This document shows, one piece after another, positions 53,120-62,448 of a stretch of 64,000 bases of DNA (positions are counted from its first letter, which is position 1; each line of letters begins with the position of its first letter). The notes under the pieces were generated by a model. That model saw only the letters and a list, made by a program, of their open reading frames with translations. It did not search any database and was not told the origin of the DNA. Origin of the DNA: Paenibacillus sp. J23TS9 (GTDB lineage: Bacteria; Bacillota; Bacilli; Paenibacillales; Paenibacillaceae); contig NZ_BOSG01000001.1 in NCBI RefSeq assembly GCF_018403225.1, positions 3,224,001-3,288,000 of the forward strand, written 5' to 3'. Made by a program: the position numbers and the translations under genes.

Positions 53120-54124
53120 TTATCCCGCGTTTCTTCTGCTCTCGCCTTCCCTGCGGAAACGCATCCGGATCAGACGCAAACGTTCATAGCGCAGCTCCAT
53201 CACAGAACCTGCCGCTGCTTCCTGACCGTATACCCGTTGCAGGATTGGCTTCAAAAGCCCATCACCCAGTTCTTCGAAGGCGTTCCAGACCTCTGACTGT
53301 TCTGACTGCGGCATCTCCTGCAGTTCTCCTGCGATCAAAGGATCCACATCATAGCCTTCCTTCTCCAACTGTTCCAGCGATTCCACCAGCTCACGTCTTG
53401 TCAGACTGCTTTCCTGCTCCATCTGCTCCAGACGTTTGCCTTCACTAATGCCTCTTAGCAGCATTTGCTTGGTCCGGTATTTATCCAGGTCCTGCTTGTA
53501 TTTCAGCTCCTTCTGCTTGTAAACCCAGGATTCATAAGTATGCTCATCCAGCATGTCCAGAGCCCAGTCCAGCGGGAAGCTATGGCTGCGCGCATGGCCT
53601 GAAGTCAAGTTCAGAATATCCGCTCCATATTCCACAGCCTTGTTCTCTCCTACGCCCGGAAGCTGCAGCAGCTCTTCCAAAGTCATCGGTATAAAAGTAC
53701 TGATGAGTCTTAGAAGCCTGTTGGTCGCAATGAAATAGGGTGCCTTTCGTTCTGACGCTGCTTTTTTGCGTCTCCAGGCACATAGCTCATTGTATAGCGC
53801 CTCTTGGTAGTTCAGTTCACTGTAGCAGTAGAGCTTCTGGATGGGCTGGCTTCTCCCCTTCTGACCCTCCTCATCAAGCAGCATGCCATCGATTAATGGC
53901 CTGAAGCCTTGACCAAGCCTAACCGCGAGCTCATGTCGGTAAATGTATAGCATTTCATTCCACGAGCCGCCTTCATACCAAATGTTTTCCTGAACCTCCC
54001 CGCTGCTATGCATATCCCTCCAGCCCAGTTTCCAAGCACCTTCGGCTTCTCCAATCCATACTTCTGCCTTGCTTTCGTCGCCCCCGCTTTCCTTGACCAA
54101 ACGATTCATAAAAACAATCTGCAT
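53120..54124 (-). CDS. HRDC domain protein without helicase
   Basis: 334 residues. A single HRDC domain lies at about 107-180 (YNELCAWRRKKA, APYFIATNRLLRLIS, LEELLQLPGVGENKAVEYGADI). HRDC domains bind nucleic acid in RecQ helicases and RNase D; neither catalytic part is here. The N-terminal 100 residues are of unknown fold; the C-terminal 150 residues are helical and charged (KQKELKYKQDLDKYRTKQM, SLTRRELVESLEQLEKEGYD). ATG at 54124 follows GGAGG by seven bases. Stands alone, opposite corA. Confidence 0.8.
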   Translation of the reverse strand: MQIVFMNRLVKESGGDESKAEVWIGEAEGAWKLGWRDMHSSGEVQENIWYEGGSWNEMLYIYRHELAVRLGQGFRPLIDGMLLDEEGQKGRSQPIQKLYCYSELNYQEALYNELCAWRRKKAASERKAPYFIATNRLLRLISTFIPMTLEELLQLPGVGENKAVEYGADILNLTSGHARSHSFPLDWALDMLDEHTYESWVYKQKELKYKQDLDKYRTKQMLLRGISEGKRLEQMEQESSLTRRELVESLEQLEKEGYDVDPLIAGELQEMPQSEQSEVWNAFEELGDGLLKPILQRVYGQEAAAGSVMELRYERLRLIRMRFRREGESRRNAG

Positions 54125-54314
54125 TCTTGTGACCTCCATCATAAAATCAGCACAACAAAAAGCACCTCTCTTAAAATGCAAGAGAGGTGCTTCCCCGAAA
54201 TAAGATTATGCTGTTATTCAAGATCATACCACATCATCATAATTGGTCAATGAAAAACTGTGATTTTTGCTTTATAATAACAGGAAGATGAAACCTTTAG
54301 ATTCAAGGAGTGAT

Positions 54315-54623
54315 ATGAACAGCATGCCTCAGCATGGAGAACTGGATTTTTTAGCGGACAGCACAGAGCAGACCTCTACAAGGTTTGTCACTTTTCTGGG
54401 CCCATCCCTCAAACGTTTTGATCTCGCCGTAACCAACACAGCGTTATTCTACGGAAAAAGCCTTGTGGCTGATTTACAGCAGGGAATCAGTGCCGTTATT
54501 GGTGCGGATGATGTGGAGGAGCCTGGATATCTCGAATCCGTCTTCAAGCTTTCTGAAGCGGAGGCAGCGGAGCTCCGGGAGTTTCTGAGCATGGTCGTCG
54601 GCATACCGTATTTTACGGATTAG
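54315..54623 (+). CDS. DUF3055 family protein
   Basis: 102-residue cytoplasmic protein found widely in Bacillales. Recognisable segments are RFVTFLGPSLKRFDLAV, YGKSLVADLQQG and IGADDVEEPGYLESVFKLSE. Function unknown. The ATG at 54315 lies close behind AAGGAGTGAT; the in-frame ATG at 54324 is an alternative, and the longer start at 54267 has no site. Confidence 0.78.
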   Translation: MNSMPQHGELDFLADSTEQTSTRFVTFLGPSLKRFDLAVTNTALFYGKSLVADLQQGISAVIGADDVEEPGYLESVFKLSEAEAAELREFLSMVVGIPYFTD

Positions 54624-54632
54624 GACAGATAT

Positions 54633-54674
54633 AAAAAGGACAAGGCCCCTTTGAAGGTGACCTTGTCCTTTTTT
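54633..54674. terminator. Bidirectional terminator between DUF3055 and fructokinase genes
   Basis: AAAAAGGACAAGG / CCTTGTCCTTTTTT around a 15-base loop, A-run on one side and T-run on the other, between two convergent genes. Confidence 0.9.
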
Positions 54675-54693
54675 TTGTTTGCTTTTTATAAGC

Positions 54694-55581
54694 TTACACA
54701 GAAACGGCTGCCAAGGCCTTTTTGGCCAGTGCAAGCGCTCCGCATAGTCCGGCATTGTCTCCAAGCTGCGGAGAAACAATGTAATCAGCAATTTGATCAT
54801 TAATCGCAGGAAGCTGGACATAACCGTTCAGCAGCTCCTGAAGTTTGGAATGAATCAGCGGAAACAGCTGCTGCTGCTTCATCACTCCGCCGCCCATAAC
54901 AATTTTTTGCGGGGACAGGATCAGGATATAATTCATCAGAGCCTGCGCAAGATAGTAGGCTTCCATTTCCCATGCAGGATGATCCGGAGTGAGTTCCACG
55001 CCTTGAACTCCCCATCTTTTCGACAAAGAAGGACCCGCAGCCACGCCTTCAAGGCAGTCGCCATGATACGGGCAAAAGCCTTCGAACTTATCATCCGGAT
55101 GACGGCGTACCAGAATATGTCCCATTTCAGGATGAGAAAGCCCGTGGACCAGCTCGCCGCCGACCACAGCTCCAGCTCCGATTCCGGTTCCTACTGTGAT
55201 ATAGAGACAGCTGTCATATCCTTGCGCTGCGCCCCATGTATATTCGCCAAGCGCTGCTCCATTCACATCGGTATCAAATTCGATAGGCACCTCAAAATAG
55301 GATTCCAAATGCCCTACAATATCAAAATTGCTCCAATGTGGTTTCGGTGTTGTTGTAATTCGTCCGTATGTAGGACTTCCTTTGACGGGATCGATCGGTC
55401 CGAACGAGCCGACACCAATGGCTTCCACGCCTTTATTTTGAAAGAACGCGACCACCTGTGCCATCGTTTCTTCCGGTGTTGTCGTTGGAAAACTTACCCG
55501 TTCAAGCACAGTTCCGTCTTCCTTGCCGATTCCGCATACAAATTTAGTTCCCCCGGCTTCAATTGCTCCCAGAATACTCAT
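54694..55581 (-). CDS. ROK-family fructokinase
   Basis: 295 residues. Starts ILGAIEAGGTKFVCGIG (phosphate loop), with catalytic FDTDVNGAALGE, TVGTGIGAGAV, and the zinc motif region HILVRRHPDD...CPYHGDCLEGVAAGPS. This Cys/His arrangement is typical of fructokinase-type (ScrK/YdhR/GmuE) ROK kinases rather than glucokinase. It phosphorylates fructose (or mannose). ATG at 55581 after GGAGGG with a 10-base gap. Monocistronic. Confidence 0.9.
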   Translation of the reverse strand: MSILGAIEAGGTKFVCGIGKEDGTVLERVSFPTTTPEETMAQVVAFFQNKGVEAIGVGSFGPIDPVKGSPTYGRITTTPKPHWSNFDIVGHLESYFEVPIEFDTDVNGAALGEYTWGAAQGYDSCLYITVGTGIGAGAVVGGELVHGLSHPEMGHILVRRHPDDKFEGFCPYHGDCLEGVAAGPSLSKRWGVQGVELTPDHPAWEMEAYYLAQALMNYILILSPQKIVMGGGVMKQQQLFPLIHSKLQELLNGYVQLPAINDQIADYIVSPQLGDNAGLCGALALAKKALAAVSV

Positions 55582-55747
55582 CGTTTGTAAACCCTCCTGC
55601 ACCATTCTCATTGTCTGTTTTTTATGAGGTATCAAGTATGAATCCTATCCATAACCACGGGCATTATAGCCCAGTTTATCAAAAAAAGTCAATTCAACCG
55701 CGCACATCTTACCTACTTAACCATTCCAATGATACGCAGTTAAAATG

Positions 55748-55782
55748 CAAAAGGAGATGCCGGCGTTGATGCCAGCATCCCC
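55748..55782 (-). terminator. Terminator of the exonuclease gene
   Basis: Minus strand GGGGATGCTGGC / GCCGGCATCTCC then TTTTG, 31 bases past the stop. Confidence 0.82.
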
Positions 55783-55812
55783 AGCGCATGGTTTTGTACC
55801 GCAATATTCTGC

Positions 55813-56700
55813 TTAGACAACAACTCCGAGAAGATGGCAAAGGCTCTTCATCTCGAGTTCCTCGAATTTATCCGCTACCATTTGCTCGTCAAGTGACAGC
55901 TCGCAGATATCCAGCTCGCATGCCACAGGCACACAGCAATGAATTTCCGCCAGTTTACGGGACAGATGCAGCATTTCGAGATCCGTTTCAATTTTGACGC
56001 GGACACTCTTCGTTACCTGATCCAGATTGTCCAGAATACCTTCAACCGATCCATATTCCTGAACCAGCTTATGGGCTGTCTTCTCACCGATGCCGCGGAC
56101 GCCCGGATAATTGTCGCTGGCATCCCCCATCAGGGCTTTTACATCTATAATTTGGCGCGGCTGAAGCTGTTTCTCTTCATACAAGGATTCCGGTGTGTAG
56201 ACCTTATAATTGCCATGGCCTTTTTTCATAATAATAACCGTCGTACGGTCACTGACAAGCTGCAGCAGATCATGGTCACCTGTTAAAATCATGACATCCA
56301 TTTCTTCACTGAACTGCGTAGCCAGCGTACCGATGCAATCGTCGGCCTCGTATCCCTCGGCGCTGATATTCGGTACCCCCATGCTATCCATGACATCACG
56401 GATGATGGAAAACTGCGGCACCAGATCATTCGGCGCTTCCGGACGGTTTCCCTTGTATGCGGAAAACTGCTGTCCGCGGAAGGTCGAGCCTCCGAGATCC
56501 CAACAGCAGATGACATGACTTGGGTCAAAATTCTGAACAGCATCCCAAAAATACCGTATAAATCCGTAAATCGCGTTCGTCGGGATTCCTGATTTGGTAC
56601 GGCGGATATATCCGCTGGTGGCGGTCGCATAATAAGCTCTGAATAATAAGGCCATCCCATCAACGAGCATGACAGATTGGCGTTTAGCATTAGGTATCAA
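55813..56700 (-). CDS. ypcP: 5'-3' exonuclease (YpcP/PolI N-domain type)
   Basis: 295-residue stand-alone homologue of the DNA polymerase I 5'-3' exonuclease (FEN) domain. Metal-binding acids are visible in VMLVDGMALLFRAYY, EGYEADDCIGTLA, LTGDHDLLQLV and DASDNYPGVRGIGEKTA (helix-hairpin-helix). Removes RNA primers or flaps. TTG start at 56700 with GGGGAG nine bases upstream. No polymerase gene is attached. Confidence 0.9.
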   Translation of the reverse strand: MIPNAKRQSVMLVDGMALLFRAYYATATSGYIRRTKSGIPTNAIYGFIRYFWDAVQNFDPSHVICCWDLGGSTFRGQQFSAYKGNRPEAPNDLVPQFSIIRDVMDSMGVPNISAEGYEADDCIGTLATQFSEEMDVMILTGDHDLLQLVSDRTTVIIMKKGHGNYKVYTPESLYEEKQLQPRQIIDVKALMGDASDNYPGVRGIGEKTAHKLVQEYGSVEGILDNLDQVTKSVRVKIETDLEMLHLSRKLAEIHCCVPVACELDICELSLDEQMVADKFEELEMKSLCHLLGVVV

Positions 56701-56799
56701 TCTTCGTTTCTCCCCTTGTCTGCCCTATTCCCTTTACAGGGTCCGGCAATTCTGCCTCTAGTATAACACAACTCCGGGGAGCTTTTGGGCTCTTTCCTG

Positions 56800-57159
56800 T
56801 TATCTCCAAGTGGATTCGTATTGGTCTTCTTTATACCCAACCGTCACTTTGCTGCCATCCGTTACGATCGGACGTTTGATCAATCTGCCGTTCGATGACA
56901 GAAGCTCAATCTGTTCCTTTTCGTCCATGCCGGCAAGCTTGTCTTTCAGACCCAGCTCCTTGTAAACCTCGCCGCTCGTATTAAAAAACTTTTTAAGCGG
57001 AAGTCCGCTCAGCTTAATCAGTTCAGCCAGTACTTCCGGTTTAGGCGGCTCATCGAATATATGATGAAGCTCCAGCTCATGTCCGTGAGCTTGAAGCCAT
57101 TTCACGGCGCTGCGGCATGTGCCGCATTTCGGATATTGGTAAACTTCTAGTTTGCTCAT
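56800..57159 (-). CDS. ArsC/Spx-family reductase-like protein
   Basis: 119 residues. Thioredoxin-like fold with C12-G-T-C15 near the N-terminus (YQYPKCGTCRSAVKWLQ), FFNTSGEVYKELGLKDK and RLIKRPIVTDG, as in the YffB/YusI branch. The RPI motif is shared with ArsC; it is not beside ars genes and real arsenate reduction is doubtful. ATG at 57159 has only a weak GAGAG site. Confidence 0.85.
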   Translation of the reverse strand: MSKLEVYQYPKCGTCRSAVKWLQAHGHELELHHIFDEPPKPEVLAELIKLSGLPLKKFFNTSGEVYKELGLKDKLAGMDEKEQIELLSSNGRLIKRPIVTDGSKVTVGYKEDQYESTWR

Positions 57160-57204
57160 CGTAGTCAACTCTCTCTGTCGTATTTATTACGGGTGACAGC
57201 TCTT

Positions 57205-58209
57205 TCACCTGGAATCCAGCCTGCGCTGCAGCTCTTTCATGTCCTCAGGTAACGGTGCCTGAAAAGTCATCATCTCATGCGTCACCGGATGCTCAAAGGA
57301 AAGCTCGAAAGCATGCAGAGCCTGCCGCGGCATGGATTGATCAAGCCGGACAATTTCCTGGGCGGATTCAGCCAATGAATCCAGTAAAGCTTCATCCGCG
57401 AGAATCGGATCAACGGTTCCTTCAATCTCCTCATAAACGGAGTGGCGATACAATTTATCACCGATCAAAGGGCAGCCGATGCTTGTCATATGTACACGGA
57501 TTTGATGCGTTCTTCCCGTCTCCAGCTTGAGTTGAACAAGCGATCCCTTACCCCAGCTTTCCAGCACCGTATATTTCGTCAGCGAAGGATATCCGTCAGG
57601 TGTGACAATCCGGCGGTGAGGCTCTTCCGGATCCCGGTCAATCGGGCCGTCTATCTCTCCCTGCTCCGGATTCGGCGTACCATGCACCATTGCCAGGTAC
57701 TTCTTGTCCACGCGATTATCAATCATCTGCTCGGAAATATGCTGATGCACATAAGGATTTTTGGCAATCGCAAGCACGCCGGTTGTCTCTTGATCCAGGC
57801 GGTGAACTGCGCGAAAACGGAATGCTTCCTCCTTCTTAAGCCAATAGTCCACGACTCCGTTCGCGAGCGTGCCTGTATAGTGGCCATGTGTAGGATGGAC
57901 AATCATCCCCGCTTCTTTGTTTACAATTAAGATATGCTCGTCTTCATATATAATCTCAAAAGGGATTGGCTGGGGCAGAATATCTTCGGAGGTTTCCTTC
58001 TCCATCCTGATTTCTACCACATCTCCGGCCTGAACATGCACACTGATGTATACCCTCTTGCCATTCAATGTAATGCCTTGTTCTGTTTGCTTCAGACGGG
58101 ACTGCAGCTTGCGTGACACATGCATGCGCCGAAACAGGATGGTCTTGAGCAGCCAGCCATCCTCAGCCTCGGGTATGATATAAGTAATGGGCGGATAATA
58201 GGATGTCAT
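57205..58209 (-). CDS. RluA-family pseudouridine synthase
   Basis: 334 residues. N-terminal S4-like region, then catalytic HRLDQETTGVLAIAK with the active-site Asp, YLAMVHG, and RTHQIRVHMTSIGCPLIGD. Converts specific uridines in rRNA or tRNA to pseudouridine; the target (RluD-like or other) cannot be told. Overlaps the upstream adenosyltransferase stop by four bases, so the two are cotranscribed. Confidence 0.92.
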   Translation of the reverse strand: MTSYYPPITYIIPEAEDGWLLKTILFRRMHVSRKLQSRLKQTEQGITLNGKRVYISVHVQAGDVVEIRMEKETSEDILPQPIPFEIIYEDEHILIVNKEAGMIVHPTHGHYTGTLANGVVDYWLKKEEAFRFRAVHRLDQETTGVLAIAKNPYVHQHISEQMIDNRVDKKYLAMVHGTPNPEQGEIDGPIDRDPEEPHRRIVTPDGYPSLTKYTVLESWGKGSLVQLKLETGRTHQIRVHMTSIGCPLIGDKLYRHSVYEEIEGTVDPILADEALLDSLAESAQEIVRLDQSMPRQALHAFELSFEHPVTHEMMTFQAPLPEDMKELQRRLDSR

Positions 58210-58775
58210 TTCTTGTTGCCAAACACCTTTTTACTACGGATATATTCGATATCCGGGACGTTGCTGCGGACATTGGCCGTACGGGCAATCACAAAGAAGT
58301 AGTCCGACAGACGGTTCAAATAACGACGGACCTCCGGATTAATATCCTTCGCTTGACCCAAGGTTACAACTCTGCGCTCAGCCCTGCGGCATACGGTTCT
58401 GCAAACATGCAGAGTAGACGATAACAGAGATCCTCCCGGTAAAATAAAACGTTCCAGCTCCGGATTCTCTTCTTCATAAGCATCCATCCATTGTTCCAGC
58501 CGCTCCACCATTTCGGCGCTTACTTTATATCTGATCTCACTTAATTTAACAAAGGCAAGATCCGATCCACAATCAAATAATTCATGCTGAATCTCCAGCA
58601 GATTCTGGCGCAAATCTTCGAACGCTTCCCCCTCCATAAGACTGACAGCCTGTCCGACATAGCTGTTCAGCTCATCGATCGTGCCATAGGTCTCTACCTG
58701 CAGATCGTCCTTGGATACACGTCCGCCAATTACGGATGTTTGGCCTTCATCGCCTGTTCTTGTATACACTTTCAT
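58206..58775 (-). CDS. Cob(I)alamin adenosyltransferase, PduO type
   Basis: 189 residues. N-terminal KVYTRTGDEGQTSVIGG binds ATP; YGTIDELNSYVGQA and the C-terminal VCRRAERRVV and YLNRLSDYFFVIAR are signature segments. Makes adenosylcobalamin; homologous to B. subtilis YvqK. No cobalamin synthesis gene is nearby, suggesting salvage. It lies 35 bases after the lipoprotein gene and overlaps the RluA gene. Confidence 0.94.
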   Translation of the reverse strand: MKVYTRTGDEGQTSVIGGRVSKDDLQVETYGTIDELNSYVGQAVSLMEGEAFEDLRQNLLEIQHELFDCGSDLAFVKLSEIRYKVSAEMVERLEQWMDAYEEENPELERFILPGGSLLSSTLHVCRTVCRRAERRVVTLGQAKDINPEVRRYLNRLSDYFFVIARTANVRSNVPDIEYIRSKKVFGNKK

Positions 58776-58810
58776 TTTTCAGAATCCCCCTATGCAAAAG
58801 ATACCGTTAT

Positions 58811-59350
58811 TTATTCCGTCATAGCCTGAATTGCCTTCAATGCGTCGTCCACATGTTTTGAAGAGACAGGAATGGTGACATACAGTTTTTCAGGCGTATA
58901 TTTCAGATCCTGAAAAACTTTCAATTGTTTTACGGGGATGCCATACAGATGCTTGGTATTATCGATGGTCTTATCATCCTTTTCTTCCTGGCTGGCAAAG
59001 ACGCCGTCTGGATACTTTTTGGTATCGAAATGGTCATCCAGTGCGACATGGCCGCCAAGTTTACCGTAATTTTTCATGTCATCTTCGGGTAAAATCATAA
59101 TATCATGTCCGCCCGCAGCATATTCAACCATCAGCTTCTGCGGATTATACAAGGGACTTGCCACCACTTCAACCTTGATGTCAGGACCGAGTTTATCCTG
59201 AAGTGTCTTCTGCAGCTGCTCAGACACCTCCGTTGGATCGGAATTCTGATCAATCATAAATACCGAAACACCTGGTTTGTCATCTTTCCCACAACCTGCA
59301 AGCATAAAAACAGCAAGTATAACCAGCATCAGTTTACCGTATGCCTTCAA
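58811..59350 (-). CDS. Lipoprotein of unknown function
   Basis: 179 residues. Signal peptide with lipobox LAGC (C about 20), then a small soluble domain (VSVFMIDQNSDPTEVSEQL, YNPQKLMVEYAAGGHDIMIL). The pattern of beta-alpha units and DIMILPEDD recalls one lobe of a periplasmic-binding-protein fold. TTG start at 59350 has GGGGGAG six bases upstream. No transporter neighbours. First in a possible three-gene operon with the adenosyltransferase and pseudouridine synthase. Confidence 0.75.
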   Translation of the reverse strand: MKAYGKLMLVILAVFMLAGCGKDDKPGVSVFMIDQNSDPTEVSEQLQKTLQDKLGPDIKVEVVASPLYNPQKLMVEYAAGGHDIMILPEDDMKNYGKLGGHVALDDHFDTKKYPDGVFASQEEKDDKTIDNTKHLYGIPVKQLKVFQDLKYTPEKLYVTIPVSSKHVDDALKAIQAMTE

Positions 59351-59404
59351 TCTCTGCTCCCCCTCTTTTCTCCAATAGGTTCAATATATCACACCTGGCA
59401 GAGA

Positions 59405-59442
59405 CAAAAAAGAAGAGCCCGGATCGATGGCATCCGGACTCT
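59405..59442 (-). terminator. Terminator of the DinB-like gene
   Basis: Minus strand AGAGTCCGGAT / ATCCGGGCTCT then TCTTTTTTG. Confidence 0.9.
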
Positions 59443-59469
59443 GTTTTTATATATAGTAATGCAACAATA

Positions 59470-60000
59470 TTACTGGTTTGCTTCACGAATACGCTGGAGC
59501 TGTCGGATATGGGTTGTCTCATGAATCGCAATAAAATGCGCCCACTGCGATGCGTTCAATTCAAAACCGAACGGGTGGCGATAAAGAAGTTCGTCTGTGT
59601 TCCGCTCGGCCAGTTTAGGGATTAGTGCCTTTGTTGCTGAGCGTACCTCATTCAGCTTTTCAATCGCTTCCTCATAACTAAGTGTTCCACTCGGACGGGT
59701 CGGAGCGGGGGCTTCGATCTTGGCGCCAATAATGCCGCTGCTCTTCACGATATCCATGACATCCGTCTTCTTCTCATCCAGCGGCTCAGATGGCAGAACC
59801 GGTTCTTTGGCCAACATTTGCTTGATTTGATATTGAATGACACCTTCAAGCTTACCCAGATGCTCTACCACTTCTGTTACATTCCAGCCATCCGGTTTCT
59901 CGCGTAATTGCTTTTCTTCCGGTCCGAAGGAGTTCAATACTTGCATGAATTGGGCTCGAACTTGATCCATATAGGGGATAATATCCTGATACTTTACCAT
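59470..60000 (-). CDS. DinB-superfamily protein (DinB_2)
   Basis: 176 residues. Four-helix bundle protein with the three probable metal-binding histidines in VVEHLGKLEG and AIHETTHIRQL. DinB/YfiT-like proteins are damage-induced or act as thiol-dependent metalloenzymes (bacillithiol transferases); no exact role can be given. ATG at 60000 follows GGAGGG by seven bases. Confidence 0.85.
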   Translation of the reverse strand: MVKYQDIIPYMDQVRAQFMQVLNSFGPEEKQLREKPDGWNVTEVVEHLGKLEGVIQYQIKQMLAKEPVLPSEPLDEKKTDVMDIVKSSGIIGAKIEAPAPTRPSGTLSYEEAIEKLNEVRSATKALIPKLAERNTDELLYRHPFGFELNASQWAHFIAIHETTHIRQLQRIREANQ

Positions 60001-60101
60001 GGCCAATCCCTCCGGGTTGTAGATTTATCTGCTCCCTGAATCTGAAAACAGATTAATATTGTATCATGAAACTTACCCCGAACCAAATGTGAATGACACA
60101 A

Positions 60102-60177
60102 AAATCCCCTCCGGCCAGCAGTACCGAATTCATCACGAGAACTCTGGCTTACTGCCAAACCGGGGGGGATTGTAATT
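60102..60177 (-). terminator. Terminator of the Spo0E-like gene
   Basis: Minus strand AATCCCC...CCGG / CCGG...GGGGATT enclosing a second stem (CAGTA/TACTG), then TTTTTG. An unusually long branched terminator. Confidence 0.7.
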
Positions 60178-60188
60178 CTATATGTACT

Positions 60189-60455
60189 TTAAGCTTTACT
60201 CTTCTTGGGACATAATTTCATATATTCATTAATCTTTAAATCCAGCAGGCTGCTGATTTCGATGACGATTTCCGAAGTAAAGGACTGCTCCTGCAGAAAT
60301 ATCTGTTCCATCTTTTTGCGGAGCATCAGAATTTCATCTTCCAAGGATATATTCTTAATAGAATCCGTCGTTTTGGTTGACCAATCACCGCGTTGATCGC
60401 CTTCGGCAGTGTAGTCACCGCGATATGAGGGCAAATCATATTCAGCACAAAACAA
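60189..60455 (-). CDS. Spo0E-like aspartyl-phosphate phosphatase
   Basis: 88 residues. The C-terminal half is the two-helix Spo0E fold: IEDEILMLRKKMEQIFL-type first helix (here LEDEILMLRKKMEQIF) and the signature SSLLDLKINEYMKL with the catalytic-type S-x3-D. Such proteins dephosphorylate Spo0A~P and delay sporulation. About 35 extra N-terminal residues precede the domain. TTG start at 60455 with GGGAGGG seven bases upstream. Confidence 0.82.
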   Translation of the reverse strand: MFCAEYDLPSYRGDYTAEGDQRGDWSTKTTDSIKNISLEDEILMLRKKMEQIFLQEQSFTSEIVIEISSLLDLKINEYMKLCPKKSKA

Positions 60456-60576
60456 AGGTAATCCCTCCCTGGTAAGTCTTTTCTTGCTCCTAAAGCAAAA
60501 TTATAACATACAAATCCATAAAATAAAGTGAATTTTTTGTTAAATTATACAAAAAACAGAATAAAACGTTATAAAG

Positions 60577-60609
60577 AATGAATAAACTGGAGCTCATATA
60601 GGCTCCAGT
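60577..60609 (-). terminator. Terminator of the lrp-aminotransferase operon
   Basis: Minus strand ACTGGAGC, eight-base loop, GCTCCAGT then TTATTC. Confidence 0.75.
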
Positions 60610-60620
60610 CCATTCTTGAA

Positions 60621-61832
60621 TCATGATTCCTGTTTAAGCTTGTGTAGAAATGCTCCGATCCGATCCAGAGCTTCCGTTAATTGGGCTACGGAAGTCGCAT
60701 AGGAACAACGTAAAAATCCTTCGCCTCCTGCTCCGAAAGCCGTACCCGGTACAGCGGCAACCTTGGCTTCAAGCAGCAGCCTCTGGGCAAATTCATCCGA
60801 GCTGAGTCCCGTTGAAACAATACTTGGGAAAGCATAAAATGCTCCCTGAGGCTCATGGCACTGAAGTCCGATATCTTGGAATCCCTGAACGATCAGCCGT
60901 CTGCGCTGGTTGTAGGATTCGACCATACGGTCCTTCTCCCCCATGCCGTTCTTCAGTGCCTCCAGTGCGGCTACCTGACCCATCACCGGCGCACACATTA
61001 CAGTATACTGGTGAATTTTGAGCATTGCGGCAATGATATCCGGATGGGCACATACATATCCCATCCGCCAGCCGGTCATAGCGAACGCCTTGGAGAATCC
61101 GCTGACCAGAACGGTACGATCCATCATGCCAGGAATCGCCGCAAAGCTGACATGCTTTTGATTATAGGTCAGTTCTGCATAGATTTCATCGGAGATGACG
61201 ATCAAATCATGCTTTTCAACTACCTTGGCAATGGGGAGCCAATCCTCATAGGTCATAGTCGCGCCGGTCGGATTACTTGGATAACAAAGAATCAATACTT
61301 TGGATTTCGGTGTAATTTGAGCTTCAAGCGCTTCCGCAGTCAGCTTGAAATTATCCTCTGCATAGGTTTCAATGCCTACAGGCACCCCGCCGCCAATCGA
61401 TGTAATCGGAGAATAGGATACGTAGCAAGGCTCCGGAATCAAGATTTCGTCGCCTGGCTCTATGAGTGCACGCAGCGCCAGATCAATGGCTTCACTGCCG
61501 CCGACCGTTACGATAATCTGATTCTGTGGATCATACCCAACCTCAAAGCTTTCATGCAAATATTGCGAGATGGCTTCACGGAGCTCAATCATTCCGGCAT
61601 TGGAGGTATAGGCTGTTACTCCCCGTTCCAGGGAATATACACAGGCCTCCCTCACATGCCAAGGAGTCGTGAAATCGGGTTCACCCACCCCAAGTGTGAT
61701 GATATCCTTGCTGCCATTGGCCAGATCAAAAAATTTGCGGATCCCGGATGGGGGAATATCCCTGACCAGTGGGGCAAGATAAGAATTCATCGATTTGACT
61801 TGCTGCTGTTTGGTATCTTCATTCACGATCAT
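60621..61832 (-). CDS. Class I aminotransferase (PatA/AspC type)
   Basis: 403 residues. GVGEPDFTTPWHVREAC, YTSNAGMIELREAIS, CYPSNPTGATM, the ISDEIYAELTY Asp/Tyr pair and cofactor lysine in LVSGFSKAFAMTGWRMGYV. Probably transaminates aspartate, aromatic or diaminopimelate-type substrates; not resolvable. Second gene after the Lrp regulator (14-base gap), so likely controlled with it by amino acid supply. Confidence 0.9.
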   Translation of the reverse strand: MIVNEDTKQQQVKSMNSYLAPLVRDIPPSGIRKFFDLANGSKDIITLGVGEPDFTTPWHVREACVYSLERGVTAYTSNAGMIELREAISQYLHESFEVGYDPQNQIIVTVGGSEAIDLALRALIEPGDEILIPEPCYVSYSPITSIGGGVPVGIETYAEDNFKLTAEALEAQITPKSKVLILCYPSNPTGATMTYEDWLPIAKVVEKHDLIVISDEIYAELTYNQKHVSFAAIPGMMDRTVLVSGFSKAFAMTGWRMGYVCAHPDIIAAMLKIHQYTVMCAPVMGQVAALEALKNGMGEKDRMVESYNQRRRLIVQGFQDIGLQCHEPQGAFYAFPSIVSTGLSSDEFAQRLLLEAKVAAVPGTAFGAGGEGFLRCSYATSVAQLTEALDRIGAFLHKLKQES

Positions 61833-61846
61833 GACAACATCTTCCT

Positions 61847-62347
61847 TTACGGTGAGACCATGAGACGGTTATCTTCTTCACGGTCTTCAAAAATAATTCC
61901 GTCTTGTTTATATTTTTTCAAAATAAAATTGGTTTTCGTGGACAGCACAGAATCAATCGGGGAAAGCTTCTCGGAAACAAAGTTCGCTACTTCCCGCAAG
62001 TTGCGGCCTTCTACTTCGACCAGCAGATCATATGCTCCGGACATCAGATATACGGATTTGACCTGTGGATACAAATAAATACGTTCGGCAATTCCTTCAA
62101 AACCGCGGCCGCGTTCTGGGGTAATCTGTACCTCAATGAGCGCTGTAACCGTTTCTTCTTCGATCTTGCTCCAGTTGACCACGGCCGCGTATTTTACAAT
62201 GACATGGTCCGCCTCAAGCTCGGCAATCGCCTCTTTAACCGCTTCCTCCTCGACACCAATCAGCGTTGAGAGAAGTTGGGGAGACCGTCTCGCGTCTTCA
62301 TTCAACAGGTCGAGAACCTTTAATTTCAATTCAGTCAGTTCTTTCAT
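61847..62347 (-). CDS. Lrp/AsnC-family regulator
   Basis: 166 residues. N-terminal winged helix (LKLKVLDLLNEDARRSPQLLSTL) and C-terminal RAM ligand-binding domain (VKSVYLMSGAYDLLVEVEGRNLREV). Such regulators sense amino acids and form octamers. ATG at 62347 follows GGAGG by seven bases; the longer in-frame start overlaps that site. It probably controls its own operon. Confidence 0.92.
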   Translation of the reverse strand: MKELTELKLKVLDLLNEDARRSPQLLSTLIGVEEEAVKEAIAELEADHVIVKYAAVVNWSKIEEETVTALIEVQITPERGRGFEGIAERIYLYPQVKSVYLMSGAYDLLVEVEGRNLREVANFVSEKLSPIDSVLSTKTNFILKKYKQDGIIFEDREEDNRLMVSP

Positions 62348-62448
62348 ACAGTATCCTCCAGCATTCATTTCACGGGTTGCTTACAGATCATGTCATACCC
62401 GGGAAAGAGATTAATATTAATATTACAATACTTTATGAAGCATGCAAA

